Positions 61,025 through 64,000 of a DNA stretch of 64,000 nt are shown piece after piece. The notes below the pieces were generated by a model. That model did no database searches, was not told where the DNA came from, and saw nothing but the letters and a program-made list of their open reading frames with translations. The first letter of the stretch is position 1. Every line of letters starts with the position of its first letter. The stretch is from an uncultured Parabacteroides sp. (GTDB lineage: Bacteria; Bacteroidota; Bacteroidia; Bacteroidales; Tannerellaceae). A program made the translations under genes and the position numbers. The stretch is from contig NZ_CABUOD010000006.1 in assembly GCF_902493135.1 (NCBI RefSeq), forward strand, positions 62,001 to 126,000, read 5' to 3'.

Positions 61025-61663
61025 GAAGATATTGAAAAATGCTTTGGTGATGTGTCTGTATTATCTGGTGTGAATATATCGATAGAGAATGGACAGGTCT
61101 ATACTTTAACTGGAGGAAACGGGTCTGGGAAAACGACACTTTTGAACATTATTTCAGGGTTCGTGAAACCAACAAAAGGTTCCATCTCTTTTAAAGGGTG
61201 TAATCTTATCGGTCTCAGTCCTTATAAAATAAATCGTATGGGTATTGGGCGTACTTTTCAAGATTTACGTTTGGCTATGCAAATGACAGTTAAGGAAAAC
61301 GTGATGTTGTCGCTGGAAAAAAGAATGTTTGAAAGACTGTCTTCCAAACAACTTTCCAAAGTAGATGAGATATTAGAGAAGATGTCTTTGACTGATAAAG
61401 CCAATGAACTTGCAGGAGAAATATCTTATGGACAACAGAAATTGTTAACTCTTGCATGTTTGTTGGCTAATGATGCCGAATTATTACTTATTGATGAGCC
61501 AGTAGCAGGCATTGATAAAAATAATTTCACAAAAATAGTTGACATTATATTGGAATCAAAGCAAATAGGTAAAACTATCATTCAAATTGAGCATCATCCC
61601 CAATATATAGCTGCAACCAGTGATGTGATTTTACACATGGAGAAAGGGAAGATAGTATGTTAA
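61013..61663 (+). CDS. ABC transporter ATPase, LivG-like
   Basis: ATP-binding subunit of the branched-chain amino-acid (LIV) type family. Walker A is LTGGNGSGKTTLLN (residues ~34-47), the signature is AGEISYGQQKLLT, and Walker B is LLLIDEPVAGIDKNN. The LivG-typical GRTFQDLRLAMQMTVKENVM is present. Length 216 is short but complete. The next gene (LivF-like) overlaps by 7 bp. In LIV systems these two work with LivH and LivM permeases, which are not seen here, so the pump may use permeases encoded outside the window or the subunits may serve another role. Confidence 0.82.
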   Translation: MLVIEDIEKCFGDVSVLSGVNISIENGQVYTLTGGNGSGKTTLLNIISGFVKPTKGSISFKGCNLIGLSPYKINRMGIGRTFQDLRLAMQMTVKENVMLSLEKRMFERLSSKQLSKVDEILEKMSLTDKANELAGEISYGQQKLLTLACLLANDAELLLIDEPVAGIDKNNFTKIVDIILESKQIGKTIIQIEHHPQYIAATSDVILHMEKGKIVC

Positions 61664-62325
61664 CAGTACAGCATTTAACTACGGGTTATGGTAAGAAACA
61701 AGTACTGACGGATGTGTCTTTCCATATAAATGCAGGCGAAATAGCTTTGCTTACAGGAGGAAATGGTTCGGGGAAGAGTACTGTATTAAAATCAATTTAC
61801 GGTCTTTTATCTCCTTGGCAAAATGGAGGTCGTTTGAGAGGTAAAATCCTCTTTGAGGATAATGATATAACTAGCATACATCCCTACAAATTACTGAAAT
61901 TAGGGATTGCATATATGCCGCAAAAGAAAAATGTGTTTGAAGATTTCACTGCAGAAGAAAATTTACTAACTGCGGCTAGTATCTATAGCAAGGGGGATGC
62001 TAAGCAAAGGATTAAACATGTTATGCAAAATATACCACGTCTTGCTGAATTGCGAAAAAGATCCCCTTTTTCAATGAGCGGTGGAGAAAGACAATTACTG
62101 GCGTTTGGATGTGCTATGCTTCATTTGCCTAAGCTGATGCTTTTGGACGAACCTTTTGCGGGAGTGGATGAAAAATATTCCAGATTATTACTTGCTATCA
62201 TTAGACATCTTTATAACGAAGGTATAACTTTTCTTATTATAGAACATAAAAAGTTTTTGTTTGAAGTTGTAGACTATCGGATAATAGAGTTGGAATTAGG
62301 AGAAATTAAACACGAAAAAATATGA
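61657..62325 (+). CDS. ABC transporter ATPase, LivF-like
   Basis: Second LIV-type ATPase (222 aa). Walker A is LLTGGNGSGKSTVLKS, the signature is FSMSGGERQLLAFG, Walker B is LMLLDEPFAGVDEKYS, and the middle has the LivF-like LGIAYMPQKKNVFEDFTAEE. It overlaps the preceding ATPase (7 bp) and the lipoprotein gene (4 bp, ATGA). Codon use is AT-rich, like the rest of the 61-64 kb region and unlike the phage genes. Confidence 0.82.
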   Translation: MLTVQHLTTGYGKKQVLTDVSFHINAGEIALLTGGNGSGKSTVLKSIYGLLSPWQNGGRLRGKILFEDNDITSIHPYKLLKLGIAYMPQKKNVFEDFTAEENLLTAASIYSKGDAKQRIKHVMQNIPRLAELRKRSPFSMSGGERQLLAFGCAMLHLPKLMLLDEPFAGVDEKYSRLLLAIIRHLYNEGITFLIIEHKKFLFEVVDYRIIELELGEIKHEKI

Positions 62326-63419
62326 AAAAAAATCTTTTTACATTAGTGATATTCTCTTTTTTAACATGCTTTTTTTCATGTAAAGAAGATGATTCAATTA
62401 AAATAGGAGTAATATTGCCTTTAACAGGTGCAGCTTCTGAAATTGGCAACAATATTCTTGATGGTATCATAATATCCTCAGAATATTATGATAGCATTTC
62501 TTCTAAAAAGTTTAGCTTGATCATAGAGGACAGCAAATTAGATGCGAAACAGGCTATTTCTGCAGCTAATAAATTAATAACAGTTGATAAAGTAAAAGCC
62601 ATAATAGGATTAGCTTCATCTACAGAGGCATTAGCAGTAGCACCTATTTGTGAAAAGAATAAAATACCAATGATTTCCTCTACGGCATCTACGCCTTTAT
62701 TGTCAACAGCAGGTGACTATGTTTTTAGAATTTATCCCTCCGATGTTTATGATGGTAAAATCTTAGCAAATTTTGCCAACGAGATTAAAAAACTTAAAAC
62801 TGTCTCCATTTTATATTTAAATAATGATTTTGGAGTAGGATTGAAAAATAATTTTATAACTAATTATATTAATGGTGGAGGTAAAGTAGAGCAAGTAGAA
62901 ACCTTTTTGCCCAATGATATAGATTTCAAAACCCAATTAACAAAAATTAAAAACAAAAATTCAGATGCCCTATTGGTTATAGCGATAGATATGCAATATT
63001 TGAATATAATTAAACAAATTAGAGAACTCAATATTAAATCTCAAATATTAGCTCCTGTAACATTTGATAATCCTATATTGGTAGAAAAATTAGGTAATGC
63101 TGCAGATAATATAGTTTATTCCAGACCTAAATATACCACAGACCAAAAAACTTCGCAAGAAAAAATATTTAAGGAAAAGTATTTCGAACTAAGGAATTCT
63201 GCACCTCCTCTTCTTACTGCATTAGGATATGATACTTATTATATACTATGCGAGGCTATGAGAAAAGTTGATTTTAACCAGCAAATGATTAAAGAACAAT
63301 TATATAAAACCAATTGTGATGGAGTTTCCGGAAAAATCAAATTTGATGAAAATGGAGATATAATTCCTGAAATAGAGCTTATGATAATAAAAGATACTAA
63401 ATCAACTGTATATGAATAA
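62322..63419 (+). CDS. Lipoprotein, LivJ-like periplasmic ligand-binding protein
   Basis: Extracytoplasmic ligand-binding protein of the LIV family, acting on the outer face of a membrane. The N-terminus is a lipoprotein signal (MKKNLFTLVIFSFLTCFFSC) with lipobox Cys20. Then come the family's opening strand IKIGVILPLTGAASEIG, KAIIGLASSTEALAVAPICE, IPMISSTASTPLLS, and VSILYLNNDFGVGLKNNF. The 365-residue length is standard. The ligand could be an amino acid or peptide. The stop overlaps the next small gene by 8 bp. Sensing or import of a peptide or modified amino acid is an open possibility. Confidence 0.85.
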   Translation: MKKNLFTLVIFSFLTCFFSCKEDDSIKIGVILPLTGAASEIGNNILDGIIISSEYYDSISSKKFSLIIEDSKLDAKQAISAANKLITVDKVKAIIGLASSTEALAVAPICEKNKIPMISSTASTPLLSTAGDYVFRIYPSDVYDGKILANFANEIKKLKTVSILYLNNDFGVGLKNNFITNYINGGGKVEQVETFLPNDIDFKTQLTKIKNKNSDALLVIAIDMQYLNIIKQIRELNIKSQILAPVTFDNPILVEKLGNAADNIVYSRPKYTTDQKTSQEKIFKEKYFELRNSAPPLLTALGYDTYYILCEAMRKVDFNQQMIKEQLYKTNCDGVSGKIKFDENGDIIPEIELMIIKDTKSTVYE

Positions 63420-63579
63420 AGATTGTAAAACTAAGACAAAGGAAGAGCAGAAAAAATTGTCTGCTTTAATCGAGAAGCTAAAAAAAGAGTGGAATATTGA
63501 CGAGATGGCTAAAAGAGGTGCTTTTTTTATTAATAATCCAGAAAGCCTTTTAGATGCAAAATTAATTAGTCAGAAATAG
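63412..63579 (+). CDS. 55-aa peptide, candidate RiPP precursor
   Basis: The frame starts at the ATG at 63412 (overlap with the lipoprotein stop) and ends at TAG 63577-63579, 5 bp before the radical SAM gene. Residues 1-33 are helical and lysine/glutamate-rich (EEQKKLSALIEKLKKEWNID). The last ~20 residues (AKRGAFFINNPESLLDAKL) differ in character and lack a strong leader/core cleavage mark. A small gene coupled to a cobalamin-binding radical SAM gene could encode its peptide substrate. It could instead be a small accessory protein. No family is recognised. Confidence 0.55.
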   Translation: MNKDCKTKTKEEQKKLSALIEKLKKEWNIDEMAKRGAFFINNPESLLDAKLISQK

Positions 63580-63584
63580 GACGC

Positions 63585-64000
63585 ATGAAAGTATTATTAG
63601 CCAATATACCACCATGGTTGCCATTTCAGCCATATTTAAGCATCCCTCTCTTAACTGGGATACTTAAGAATGATGGAGTTGCAGTGAATCAAATAGATTT
63701 GAATGTGAATTTCTTTGATCAAATGCTTTCTCCTGAGGAATTGAAATGCCAATTAAACTGGTATAATGACGCTAAGTCAAATAGTGAATTCAGAAAACAG
63801 TTATTATGGGAGCTAAAAGATTATTTTATCCATGAAATCAATTCATTAAAAGAGAACGTTCGAAAATATGCCAATTATGAAGATCGAGAATTTGTACAAG
63901 ATTCTTTTGAAAAAATAGAACTCGCATTAAAAATATTTTCTTTGAATTTTTGTGATATAGAGTTGTCTATTGGTGATGTTAAATATCTATTTGATAGCTA
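63585..64000 (+). CDS. Cobalamin-binding radical SAM protein (N-terminal part)
   Basis: The gene runs off the right edge after 138 codons. The N-terminus MKVLLANIPPWLPFQPYLSI followed by PLLTGILKNDGVAV and IDLNVNFFDQMLSPEELK is the B12-binding domain pattern (PP....Ps..PlL...LK..G..v...DlN) found at the front of B12-dependent radical SAM enzymes, including several that modify peptides. The [4Fe-4S] CxxxCxxC motif is outside the window, so identity is not confirmed. It follows the 55-residue peptide gene by 5 bp. Confidence 0.65.
   Translation, partial: MKVLLANIPPWLPFQPYLSIPLLTGILKNDGVAVNQIDLNVNFFDQMLSPEELKCQLNWYNDAKSNSEFRKQLLWELKDYFIHEINSLKENVRKYANYEDREFVQDSFEKIELALKIFSLNFCDIELSIGDVKYLFDS

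Noticed and set aside
1..64000. tRNA, rRNA and integrase genes
   Set aside because: None could be recognised, so the attachment site and integration mode of the prophage cannot be stated from this window.

Overview
The window is most likely a prophage, or a large temperate phage contig, of a Bacteroidales bacterium (Bacteroides or Parabacteroides type). The grounds are promoters of the TTTG / TAnnTTTG class, few Shine-Dalgarno sequences, and Bacteroidetes-type head and tail proteins. The phage has a contractile tail (sheath, tube, tape measure, baseplate J-like wedge). The phage part runs from the left edge to about 60.84 kb. The last 3 kb (61.0-64.0 kb) is AT-rich and not phage-like.

Layout. 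1-1072: minus-strand portal protein (DUF935, Mu gp29 type), cut by the window edge. 1.3-4.0 kb: small early or regulatory genes with a BRO/KilA-N antirepressor. 4.07-5.41 kb: a complete IS256-family insertion with an 8-bp target duplication. 5.8-10.5 kb: protease/scaffold, capsid, sheath, tube. 10.5-12.0 kb: a cargo patch with thioredoxin and an unknown antisense gene. 12.2-19.6 kb: Dam methylase, tail chaperone with a -1 frameshift site, tape measure, baseplate hub. 19.7-22.2 kb: a second cargo patch with a SIR2-like gene, a 50-residue ORF and a DUF1016 (YhcG) nuclease. 22.3-42.2 kb: spike, very large repeat-built fibres, baseplate wedge, receptor-binding fibre. 42.3-58.6 kb: a replication and recombination operon with gp32-like SSB, Mre11/Rad50-like pair (gp47/gp46), RuvC-like resolvase, sigma factor, helicase, primase, DNA polymerase III alpha, methyltransferase, GMP-kinase-like enzyme and DEDD exonuclease. 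58.6-60.8 kb: small terminase, membrane proteins, GH24 lysozyme, spanin-like protein.

The most striking locus is the polymerase. The alpha subunit is in two ORFs with a DNA methyltransferase gene between them. The split lies between the GRGSAGG motif and the catalytic DxD motif, inside an inserted domain that looks like a degenerate Hint (intein) fold. The methyltransferase is flanked by an 11-bp near-direct repeat (10/11), and removing exactly 765 bp restores one reading frame. The second half also carries a separate, apparently intact HNH intein at the FNK/SHATAY site.

At the right edge, two LivG/LivF-like ATPases, a LivJ-like lipoprotein, a 55-residue peptide and the start of a cobalamin-binding radical SAM protein are packed in one operon without visible permeases. 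This could be an undescribed peptide-modification locus. A short open frame just upstream may be the tail of a host gene cut by the prophage.
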